Part shown: positions 33,430 to 41,736 of the stretch, piece after piece
How the letters are laid out: each line of letters begins with the position of its first letter
Position numbering within the stretch: position 1 is the stretch's first letter
Origin: Ignavibacteriales bacterium UBA6490
GTDB lineage: Bacteria > Bacteroidota > Ignavibacteria > Ignavibacteriales > Ignavibacteriaceae
Length of the DNA stretch: 43,932 nucleotides
NCBI GenBank assembly: GCA_002435365.1
Contig: DJMM01000002.1
Coordinates: 1-43,932, forward strand
Reading direction: 5' to 3'
The notes under the pieces: generated by a model
Database searches by the model: none
Told to the model about the DNA's origin: nothing
What the model saw: the letters and a program-made list of their open reading frames with translations, nothing else
Made by a program: the position numbers and the translations under genes

Positions 33430-35305
33430 GGCGCTGGTAAGTGCGTTAATTATATTCAGTGTTTATTCATGGGCACAGGATGTCGATTCTTCCGATTATA
33501 TAGATGAGATCGGCGATAGTATTTTTTTTACATCTGAAGAAAGCGATGAATCTGAATTTATTGAATATTTTGAACATTTTTTTACTGAGCCCGTCAATAT
33601 TAATACCGCTAATAGAGAAAAACTTTCGGCGGTACCATTTTTATCCATAACTGATGCTGATAAAATAATTATATTCAGAACCCGGTTTGGGGTCTTTTTC
33701 TCAAAGAGTGAACTTTACATGGTTAAAGATATTCCGGCAAAAAGGATAAAAATGATCCTGCCTTTTATAACTACAGAAGACATCGCCACACCAAATTCCG
33801 TTTTAAGCGGCCCGGTAAAAATTAATTTTAAAAGCCGCATTCGCAAACGAAATCTCAGCTCCTCTGGTGAGTTATCTGAATGGAGTAACTTAAATCGTCT
33901 CAAAATAAATTTCGGGGACGCAGTTGCTGCAGGATTTTCAACGGAAAAAGATGATGGTGAGAAATTACTTGCTGATTATTATTCAGGATTTATTCATTTA
34001 AAAAACTTAACTTCCATGAACTCGGTTATCATCGGCGACTATCTTATTGAAGAAGGACAGGGATTACTTTTATGGGGAACTTACGGAATGCCAAAAAACT
34101 CCTATGTTATTAGCTCTGTCTTCAAAAAAGCAAAAGGCATCAGGCCTAATACCGGAACTAACGAGATGAATTTTTTCAGGGGTATAGCTGCTGAAAATAT
34201 TGGTTCTCATTTTACTTTAAGAGGATTTTTATCTTCCAGGAATATCGATGCTTCAATTGATGCAGATGGAAATATAATTAAACTTTTAAAGGACGGCTAC
34301 CACCGCAGCAGTACTGAAATGGAAAGAAAAAATACTGTGCTTTCAAAAACTGCAGGCGGCAGTGTTGCATATAATAATGATTTCATAAGCATCGGATCAT
34401 CGTTTTTTATTACAAGCTTTGACAAAATTTTCAATGGCAAAGATCTGATCGAAGGTTTGTCCATTAATACCTCTGTAACTTGCAACAATATTTTTATTAT
34501 CGGAGAAGCTGCATATTCATACCGATCAGCCATCATTGCAGGAGTTCTGATAACGCCCGTAAAAGAGCTTGAGTTTATTACATTATTTAGAAATTATAAT
34601 CCGGGCTATATTAACCTGTACGGCTCCGGTTTCGGTGAAAAAAACAGAATAACTCAGAATGAGAAAGGGTTTTATACCGGTTTGTCTGTCAAAACCGGAT
34701 TTACTGATCTAAATTTCTATATTGACCAGTATTCTTTTCCAAAATCCGAATACGGGAATAATTCCAAAAATGGATTTGATCTTTTAATTAATGCTGTAAT
34801 ACCTTTAAAGAAACAGATATCTATCAGTCTTACCTACAAGTATGATTCTGGTGATAAATCAATTCCATCAGAAGAAATTATAAATTCCGGTACCAGACAA
34901 AAAAGCACTTTACGTGCAGAAATGAAACTTGACTATGGTAAAGGAAAAATTAAATTCAGATGCGATTATCTGAAGAATAAAATCAGTAATTATTTTTTAG
35001 AAGAGGGATATTTAACGATGCAGGATCTTAAGTTTGATCTTGAAGAATGGATTTCGGTATTAGGAAGAATTTCATTTTACAGTACTGATTCCTATCAATC
35101 CGCACTATACTTCTATGATTCAGGATTTCCCGGGCTTCTGGAAAGTACTGCAATGTATGGAGATGGACTCCTCATATCTGCCTTACTAAAATTATCAATC
35201 AATAAGAGAATTTCTTTTCATTTAAAATATTCAGAAACTTTTATGGAAAGACCTTACAGAAAAACTGTCCCCTCGATCATTTTACAGGGAGCAATAAATT
35301 ACTGA
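33422..35305 (+). CDS. Helix-hairpin-helix domain outer-membrane barrel protein
   Basis: A 627-residue protein with signal peptide 1-17 (VYSWAQ). Residues 55-120 form a ComEA-type helix-hairpin-helix pair (EPVNINTANREKLSAVPFL, then ITDADKIIIFRTRFGVFF, DIPAKRIKMILPFI). The remainder, about 130-627, is a large set of amphipathic strands typical of outer-membrane barrels. Helix-hairpin-helix motifs bind DNA in ComEA, but some mediate other contacts. Such fusions occur in Bacteroidota as unnamed proteins. It is coupled to the PorV/PorQ-like gene by an 8-bp overlap. Function unknown. Confidence 0.75.
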   Translation: MIKALVSALIIFSVYSWAQDVDSSDYIDEIGDSIFFTSEESDESEFIEYFEHFFTEPVNINTANREKLSAVPFLSITDADKIIIFRTRFGVFFSKSELYMVKDIPAKRIKMILPFITTEDIATPNSVLSGPVKINFKSRIRKRNLSSSGELSEWSNLNRLKINFGDAVAAGFSTEKDDGEKLLADYYSGFIHLKNLTSMNSVIIGDYLIEEGQGLLLWGTYGMPKNSYVISSVFKKAKGIRPNTGTNEMNFFRGIAAENIGSHFTLRGFLSSRNIDASIDADGNIIKLLKDGYHRSSTEMERKNTVLSKTAGGSVAYNNDFISIGSSFFITSFDKIFNGKDLIEGLSINTSVTCNNIFIIGEAAYSYRSAIIAGVLITPVKELEFITLFRNYNPGYINLYGSGFGEKNRITQNEKGFYTGLSVKTGFTDLNFYIDQYSFPKSEYGNNSKNGFDLLINAVIPLKKQISISLTYKYDSGDKSIPSEEIINSGTRQKSTLRAEMKLDYGKGKIKFRCDYLKNKISNYFLEEGYLTMQDLKFDLEEWISVLGRISFYSTDSYQSALYFYDSGFPGLLESTAMYGDGLLISALLKLSINKRISFHLKYSETFMERPYRKTVPSIILQGAINY

Positions 35306-35427
35306 TGATTTTAAAATATTTCTTTACTTTTTGACCCTATGTTTACTGATATATTCATTTTTCCTTCAAGCAGATTAACAATTACATAACTGCTCAATAA
35401 ATAAACTAAGAGAATTGATAATTTATA

Positions 35428-36519
35428 TCAGAAATATTTGTAAGTCCCAAGAATCCCAGAATGTTGCTCTTTTATACCATTCACAAAATACATATCAATC
35501 TCTCCCTTCCCTTTAGCATTAAGTCTGCCTCTGTATTCGCAATCAAAATACTTTTGAATGAGATTGTAGGTTGCGCCCGAAATGTTAATTCTTCCAGGCA
35601 AGGAACTGCTCTCAATTCTGCTTGCGATATTAACAGCATCACCCCAGACGTCGTAAGTAAATTTATTAGTACCAACTATCCCTGCTATTACCTGTCCGGA
35701 ATTTATTCCTGCTCTCATATTCCATTTTATCTTCGATGCGGAATTTCTCTCATTAAGATAATTATTCAGATCGATGGCAGCGCAGGTGATTTTCACGGCA
35801 TGATCTTCATCCTCTTTCGGCAGTCCGGAGCCGATCATATAAGCTGCTCCGATCGTTTTTAATTTCTCTAGTTTGTATGAATCAATAATGACATCAAAAC
35901 CCTGGAAAATATCATTAAGTTCTTCAATGAGGACATCAGGCGGCAGTTTGGAGGAGATATCTGCAAAGTCACAAAAGTCTGTAAAAAGAATTGAAATCTG
36001 ACTATAATGTCTGGGACTGATAAAGCCAAAATTTTTCCACTCGTGCACAATCTCGGAGGGCAGAATATTGTGCAACAGCCTGTCGGTGAGTATTTTTTCT
36101 TCCTCCAGTTCGATTGTTTTCTTTTTAAGTTCTGAATCAATTTTATGTTTGTAAACAGCCATCTCTACCGCAGAACTCAGCATCCTTTCATCAAAAGGCT
36201 TCAGGATATACCCGAAAGGTTCCGTTATTTTTGCTTTATTCAGAGTTTCATTATCCGAAAGGGCGGTAAGATAAACAACCGGTATACTATATTTGGAATT
36301 TATTGTATTTGCTGCTTCAATACCATTGAGAGGACCGTTCAACATAATATCCATTAGTATGAGGTCAGGCTTCAGATCACCTGCAGCATTAATAGCATCA
36401 GGTCCATTGTTTACTATTTTGATGACCTCATAACCGAGATTTCTTAAAGTATTTTTAATATCAATTGCTATTATCTGCTCATCTTCAGCAACCAGTATTT
36501 TAAGTTTTGATCTATTCAT
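35428..36519 (-). CDS. Receiver-linked class III cyclase A, second metal Asp missing
   Basis: A 363-residue soluble protein: receiver domain 6-120 (phospho-acceptor D57, E12-D13, T85, K107), a coiled-coil-like linker 125-165, and a class III nucleotidyl cyclase domain 170-345. The first metal Asp D181 (LFTDF) is present. The second metal position is Ala225 (KTIGAAYM, normally GD). Substrate-site K221 and D290 (ATP type) and transition-state N297 and R301 (GDAVNIASR) are intact. It therefore resembles the C2 half of mammalian adenylyl cyclase and probably cannot form a full site alone. It follows its paralogue at 36648-37715 by 128 bp on the same strand. Confidence 0.88.
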   Translation of the reverse strand: MNRSKLKILVAEDEQIIAIDIKNTLRNLGYEVIKIVNNGPDAINAAGDLKPDLILMDIMLNGPLNGIEAANTINSKYSIPVVYLTALSDNETLNKAKITEPFGYILKPFDERMLSSAVEMAVYKHKIDSELKKKTIELEEEKILTDRLLHNILPSEIVHEWKNFGFISPRHYSQISILFTDFCDFADISSKLPPDVLIEELNDIFQGFDVIIDSYKLEKLKTIGAAYMIGSGLPKEDEDHAVKITCAAIDLNNYLNERNSASKIKWNMRAGINSGQVIAGIVGTNKFTYDVWGDAVNIASRIESSSLPGRINISGATYNLIQKYFDCEYRGRLNAKGKGEIDMYFVNGIKEQHSGILGTYKYF

Positions 36520-36647
36520 TTCGCATCGAAATAAGACAATCGTTTTTAATATAAATTATTTTTAAAATTAACAAGTATACAATAACAGTAAAAATCACGA
36601 ATTTATTTCACAATTAAAAGGATTCCATCGGTCAGCTGGAGATAATT

Positions 36648-37715
36648 TTAGATAGTTCGGCTTTTAAGATTTTTCACATAATACATTTTTAATCCTGTTT
36701 TCCCCAGGATCTGCACTGATTCATGATATTCACATTCAAAAAAATCGCTTATCAGTGAATAGGTTGTTTCGGATATATTTATTTCTCCGGATTTACATAA
36801 TTTCTCTATTAATCCCGCAGTATTAACTGTATCACCCCAAATATCATAGGTAAACTTCTTTTTACCGACAACCCCGGCTATTGCGCTACCGGAATTAATT
36901 CCTACACGCATTTTCCAGTCAATTCCGGAGAAAGCGCTTCTCTTTTTGAGGAAATTCTGCATATCAATTGACGCATGTACTATTTTCCTTGCATGATCCT
37001 GCGACTCAAGCGGTAATCCTCCCGCCACCACATATGAATCACCGATTGTCTTAATCTTTTCCAACCCATAATTTTCAATAATAGCGTCAAAATTCTTAAA
37101 GATATCATTAAGCTCAGCTACAAGAGTCTGGGGTGCCAGCTGGGATGCAATTTTTGTAAAACCCTGAAAGTCGGTATAAAGTATTGTTATTGATTTATAC
37201 TTGCGCGGCTTAATGAAACCATTTTCCTTCAGTTCTTTTATAATCACCTCAGGCAAAATGTTTTTAAGCAGTCTGTCCGATTTCAGTCTTTCTTCTTCAA
37301 GTTCCAGGGTCCGTTCTTTGAGCTTTTGATAAACATTATGTTTATAAACTGCCATTTCGATCGAAGAATGTAGAGATCTGGGTTCATACGGTTTAAGCAG
37401 ATATCCGAAAGGCTCAGTAATTTTAGCTTTTTTTATAGTTTCTTTATCTGCCAGGGCAGTTAAATAAATGATGGGTATATCAAATAAAAGTCTAATTTTT
37501 TCAGCTGCTTCTATACCGGATGAATTTTCATCCAGCATTATATCCATCAATATTAGATCAGGTTTAAGGCTACCTGCTTTATCAATAGCTTCTGCAGCCG
37601 TACGGGCTATACCAGAAACTTTATATCCAAGTCTTTTAATGCTCTCGGCGATATCAAGAGCAATTATATTTTCGTCTTCCGCAACTAGTATGCTAATTTT
37701 TTTTTCTGTTAACAT
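36648..37715 (-). CDS. Receiver-linked class III cyclase B, transition-state Arg missing
   Basis: A 355-residue paralogue of the downstream protein: receiver 7-121 (D58, E13-D14, T86, K108), linker with ELEEERLKSDRLLKNILP, cyclase domain 172-345. Both metal aspartates are present (D182 in YTDFQGF, D226 in IGDSYV), as are K222 and D291. At the R position of the N-x3-R motif it has Leu302 (N298 is kept), so the transition-state Arg is lost. This is the C1-like counterpart of cyclase A. It is upstream in the pair and divergent from the hybrid kinase. cAMP synthesis is inferred from K/D ATP-type residues. Confidence 0.88.
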   Translation of the reverse strand: MLTEKKISILVAEDENIIALDIAESIKRLGYKVSGIARTAAEAIDKAGSLKPDLILMDIMLDENSSGIEAAEKIRLLFDIPIIYLTALADKETIKKAKITEPFGYLLKPYEPRSLHSSIEMAVYKHNVYQKLKERTLELEEERLKSDRLLKNILPEVIIKELKENGFIKPRKYKSITILYTDFQGFTKIASQLAPQTLVAELNDIFKNFDAIIENYGLEKIKTIGDSYVVAGGLPLESQDHARKIVHASIDMQNFLKKRSAFSGIDWKMRVGINSGSAIAGVVGKKKFTYDIWGDTVNTAGLIEKLCKSGEINISETTYSLISDFFECEYHESVQILGKTGLKMYYVKNLKSRTI

Positions 37716-37849
37716 TTATCGTCAAATAATTCGAGTATATAATATGCTCCGATTGTAAAAATAAGAAAGTCTTGCAAAGAAAAAAATTTCTTTTTATTAG
37801 CTAAACAGAATATCAGTAATTTAGACCGGAGCCTGAATAAATAATATTG

Positions 37850-37881
37850 TTTACTTTTTGGGTTGCAATTATATATATTTG
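37850..37881 (+). promoter_or_regulatory. Possible Bacteroidota-type promoter for the hybrid kinase
   Basis: TATATTTG at 37874-37881 fits TAnnTTTG. The best upstream box is TTTA at 37850-37853, 20 nt away; the better-matching TTTG at 37857-37860 is only 13 nt away. The box is 34 nt upstream of the ATG at 37916. The 200-bp gap 37716-37915 is shared with the divergent cyclase promoter. Confidence 0.35.
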
Positions 37882-37915
37882 TAGAAATTCATTATAACAA
37901 CAATTACCAGGTTAC

Positions 37916-40267
37916 ATGCTGACTTCCAAGACCGAGTACTTTAACAGTTACAACAAGTTATTAAAACAGGCAATTAACAAGTCAAGATCATTTCCGGGAG
38001 AACTCTGCAGCTTTATCGTTCAGGAGTATGAGTTTGAATTTTGTGTTATGTTCAAATTTACTGAAGATAAAAAATTCACTGCATTTGGAAACTCCGGAAG
38101 CACAAAAAAAAATCTATCGTTAAACTCAGTATTTGAATGCAGCAGTTGCAGGGAACTGACCGATTCAACCGTTTCGTCCTCGTTTGATTTTCATAACTCA
38201 TGTAATATTCAGGTTTCTGATTTTGTCCTCTATGAAGGTTCGCTTGTTATAAAACTTGTAAACAATGATAAATATTTAATCAAGCTGGGAAGGAAAAATC
38301 CATTTAACAGGGCGGATAAGGACCTGATTGAAAATCTTGGCGGGTATCTGATTAATCTTATAACTATTTGGGGAGGGAGCATAGGAAACAGAAAAGACAT
38401 AAGTGAAATAATCACTGATATTGCTCATGAATTGCGCACACCGACAAACAGTATAATGGGATTTGCATCCCTGCTTCATGAAGATAATCTTACTTCTTCG
38501 CAGGCTGAATATGTGTCAACCCTTAAGGAAAGCGCTTATAATCTTTTGTCTCTTATTAATGACCTTATTGACTTAGCCAAATTGGATGCCGGTCTTACCA
38601 AGGAAAATTTGTCCGAAATAAATATCCGGAATTTTATTGACGATATTGTAAAACTGTTCACTGATAAAGCTGACAAAAACAGAATTGAATTTTTAACAAA
38701 TCTTGATGATGACCTTCCGGGACTTATAAGAGTGGATGCACAGAAGTTAAAGTCTATTTTAATAAATGTAATTACTTTTTCACTTCGTCTTACAGAAAGA
38801 GGAAGAATTTCAGTTTCCGCATCTCCTTCTCAGAATAACAGGATTTTATTCAAAGTAAGTGATTCCGGGACGGGCATCCCCTCGGGAAAATTAAATTCAA
38901 TTTTTAATCCTTTTGTTATTACCGAACTAAGCACGCAAAAAACAGGAACAGCAACAGGACTGGGATTAACTCTTGCCAAAAGGTATGCCGAACTACTTCA
39001 TGGAAACATTGAAGTGCAAAGCACGCTAGGAAAAGGAACTGTTTACAGCATAGTAATTGGCATTGAATCAATGTCCAGTATTGAAACCCAGATAAGCTCT
39101 CTGCCAAAACCTTCAGCTAAAAATAAGGTTCTTGTCGTGGAGGATGATTACGCAACTTCCAAACTATTGAGTAACTACCTATATAAATGGGGATACGAAC
39201 CCACCATAGTTAATTCTTCCGACCGGGCATTAAAGGTCCTTGAAAAGGAGAGCTTCCTTGCAGTGCTAATGGATATAGTTCTGCCCGATGGAAGCGGTTT
39301 TGAATTGTTAAAACAGGTGAGAGAGAATAAACATACCAGAAATATTCCCGTAATAGTCTGTTCCGTTGAGGCCGAGCAGCAAAAAGCTTTCCTGATGGGA
39401 GCGGTAGAATATTTTGTTAAACCAATTAAATATAAATATCTGGTTGAAGTACTTACCAGCTTCAGGCTTAAGAGAGATTCAAATATTCTTATAGTTGATG
39501 ATGATGTTCCCACCCTTAATTTAATGAAGCAGGCAGTTGAGGAAGTCGGCTATAATGCACTTGCGGAATCGCACTCCTCCAAGGTCATGGATATGATTTC
39601 AAATCAGAACCTTGATCTGGCTATTATTGATCTTGATATGCCGGAAATTAATGGATTCGATCTTATTAAAATAATTAAGAGTACACCAAGATTTTCGAAA
39701 CTTCCAATAATAATATACACCGGTAAGGAAAATTATAAGGATGACCTGAAAAAAATAGACGGTATGTTTGAGGAACTGCTGTTGAAGAACAGCTCTAATA
39801 TTGAAGATCTTGCCGATGTCATCAATCAGATGATTAACCGGTACGAAGAACCATCCAAACCCGAGGAAGCCGCCGCGCAACAAGAGGGGGTAAAAATTCT
39901 GCTTGTCGAAGATTATAAGCATTCACAGATTATAGTCACCCGGCTCTTAAAGAAAAATAATTTTGAGACTATTGTAGTGGTTGAAAACGGTGCTGAAGCC
40001 CTTGAACAGGTCAAAAAACAAAAATTTGACCTGATATTGATGGATATGCAGATGCCTGTAATGAACGGATTTGAAGCTACTGAAAAAATTCGGCAAATTG
40101 AAAATTATAAAGATACACCGATAATTGCTCTAACAGCTTTTGCAATGAAGGGTGACCGGGAAAAATGTCTTGAAGCAGGGGCAACCGATTATATTCCAAA
40201 ACCAATCGATAGTCATGAATTTATTGAAAAAGTGAAGTATTATACTGAAAGTAAAATCGGAGTATAA
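37916..40267 (+). CDS. Hybrid histidine kinase with three receiver domains
   Basis: A 783-residue cytoplasmic protein with no transmembrane helix. Residues 1-150 are an unrecognised sensor region, possibly GAF-like, with a Cys pair (CSSCREL). HisKA at 165-225 has phospho-acceptor H171 (IAHELRTP). HATPase at about 270-380 has G boxes DSGTGIP and GLGLTLAKR, but the N box reads LINVITFSLRLT: N284 is kept while the second Asn is F288. Three receivers follow, with acceptors D453, D572 and D710. The last, with DMQMPVMNGFEATEKI and LTAFAMKGD, is the most canonical. It is divergent from two receiver-cyclase genes, its probable partners. Confidence 0.9.
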   Translation: MLTSKTEYFNSYNKLLKQAINKSRSFPGELCSFIVQEYEFEFCVMFKFTEDKKFTAFGNSGSTKKNLSLNSVFECSSCRELTDSTVSSSFDFHNSCNIQVSDFVLYEGSLVIKLVNNDKYLIKLGRKNPFNRADKDLIENLGGYLINLITIWGGSIGNRKDISEIITDIAHELRTPTNSIMGFASLLHEDNLTSSQAEYVSTLKESAYNLLSLINDLIDLAKLDAGLTKENLSEINIRNFIDDIVKLFTDKADKNRIEFLTNLDDDLPGLIRVDAQKLKSILINVITFSLRLTERGRISVSASPSQNNRILFKVSDSGTGIPSGKLNSIFNPFVITELSTQKTGTATGLGLTLAKRYAELLHGNIEVQSTLGKGTVYSIVIGIESMSSIETQISSLPKPSAKNKVLVVEDDYATSKLLSNYLYKWGYEPTIVNSSDRALKVLEKESFLAVLMDIVLPDGSGFELLKQVRENKHTRNIPVIVCSVEAEQQKAFLMGAVEYFVKPIKYKYLVEVLTSFRLKRDSNILIVDDDVPTLNLMKQAVEEVGYNALAESHSSKVMDMISNQNLDLAIIDLDMPEINGFDLIKIIKSTPRFSKLPIIIYTGKENYKDDLKKIDGMFEELLLKNSSNIEDLADVINQMINRYEEPSKPEEAAAQQEGVKILLVEDYKHSQIIVTRLLKKNNFETIVVVENGAEALEQVKKQKFDLILMDMQMPVMNGFEATEKIRQIENYKDTPIIALTAFAMKGDREKCLEAGATDYIPKPIDSHEFIEKVKYYTESKIGV

Positions 40268-40299
40268 TATATTGCTTTTCCTTATCCGGTTTATTTAAG

Positions 40300-41727
40300 A
40301 TGAGTGAAATAAGAGTAAGATTTGCACCAAGTCCGACAGGTTATCTGCACGTCGGCGGTTTAAGAACTGCTTTATACAATTATCTTTTTGCAAAAAGCAA
40401 AGAGGGTAAATTTGTTCTCAGAATTGAAGATACAGACAGAAACAGGTATGTTGACGGCGCTGTCAAAAATCTGATAGATACACTCGGCTGGTGCGGGCTG
40501 GATTATGATGAGGGTCCCGGTAAAGAAGGCAGGTACGGCCCTTATGTGCAGTCAGAACGTTTGCCCATATATTTAAATTCGGTTTCCGAGCTTGTTAAAA
40601 AGAAAAAAGCTTATTATTGCTTTTGCACGCCAGAGCGTCTGAAAACTCTGCGGGAGGAACAGCAGAAAAATAATCTGCAGACGATGTACGACAAACATTG
40701 CCTGTCTCTTTCCAGCGGGGAAATAGAACATAATCTTAGTTCTGGTATTCCCCATGTTGTAAGACTAAATGTATTACCGAAAAAGATAATTAGGGTTGAT
40801 GACCTGATACGAGGTACCGTTGAATTCGACAGCGAAACTGTGGATGACCAGGTGCTTTTAAAAAGCGATGGTTATCCCACTTATCATCTTGCAAATGTAA
40901 TAGATGATCATATGATGAAGATCAGTCATGTAATCCGCGGTGAAGAATGGTTGTCTTCAACACCTAAACATGTTCTTCTTTACGAAGCTTTCGAATGGGA
41001 TAAACCCTCCTTTGCTCACCTCCCTCTTCTTCTGAATCCGGATAAATCAAAACTCAGCAAAAGGCAGGGCGATGTTGCCGTCGAGGATTACAGATCAAAA
41101 GGTTACTTGAAAGAAGCACTTGTAAATTTTGTTCTTCTTCTTGGCTGGAATCCAGGAGATGAAAGGGAGTTTTTCCTTAAAGATGAAATGATAAAAAGTT
41201 TTTCCCTGGAGAGGGTTAACAAATCAGGCGCTGTTTTCAACATTGAAAAACTTAACTGGCTGAATGCCGAACACCTTAGACATAAAAGTGATGAGGAGCT
41301 GCTGGATCTGCTTAAAACTGATGAAAACAGATTCCCGGACGAATTTCTTTTAAAAGTAATAAAAGTAATGAAGGAAAGAGTAGGCTTTATCCACGAAATT
41401 CACGAAAAAGGATCTTATTTTTTCGGGGATCCTTCTGAATACGATCCTGATACAGTTAAAAAAAGATGGAAACCGGATTCAAGAGTGAACCTTGAAAAAC
41501 TGCTTTTTGCTTTTAAATTACTTGATAATCCTTCTAAAGAGGATTATGAAGACGCGCTTAAAAGGGTCGCCGGGGAAACCGGGTCAGGACCGGGAAATTT
41601 TATTCATCCTTTAAGACTTGCACTTTCCGGTATCGGAGGCGGACCGGGAGTATATGATATAGCCGCTATCCTTGGTAAAGATACTACTTTACGGAGAATC
41701 GCAAAAGCACTTGAAAAATTACCTTAA
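40300..41727 (+). CDS. gltX: Glutamyl-tRNA synthetase
   Basis: A 475-residue class I synthetase charging tRNA-Glu. The HIGH-type signature is PSPTGYLHVGGLR at 10-22, followed by LRIEDTDRNRY; the KMSKS-type motif is KLSKRQG near residue 250. Length and motifs are usual for bacterial GltX. It starts 32 bp after the hybrid kinase and 9 bp before glnS, so it may share a transcript with either; no separate promoter was identified. No ribosome-binding site is evident before the ATG. Whether it is discriminating or non-discriminating cannot be judged here, but a GlnRS is encoded next to it. Confidence 0.97.
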   Translation: MSEIRVRFAPSPTGYLHVGGLRTALYNYLFAKSKEGKFVLRIEDTDRNRYVDGAVKNLIDTLGWCGLDYDEGPGKEGRYGPYVQSERLPIYLNSVSELVKKKKAYYCFCTPERLKTLREEQQKNNLQTMYDKHCLSLSSGEIEHNLSSGIPHVVRLNVLPKKIIRVDDLIRGTVEFDSETVDDQVLLKSDGYPTYHLANVIDDHMMKISHVIRGEEWLSSTPKHVLLYEAFEWDKPSFAHLPLLLNPDKSKLSKRQGDVAVEDYRSKGYLKEALVNFVLLLGWNPGDEREFFLKDEMIKSFSLERVNKSGAVFNIEKLNWLNAEHLRHKSDEELLDLLKTDENRFPDEFLLKVIKVMKERVGFIHEIHEKGSYFFGDPSEYDPDTVKKRWKPDSRVNLEKLLFAFKLLDNPSKEDYEDALKRVAGETGSGPGNFIHPLRLALSGIGGGPGVYDIAAILGKDTTLRRIAKALEKLP

Positions 41728-41736
41728 TGAAAGCTG

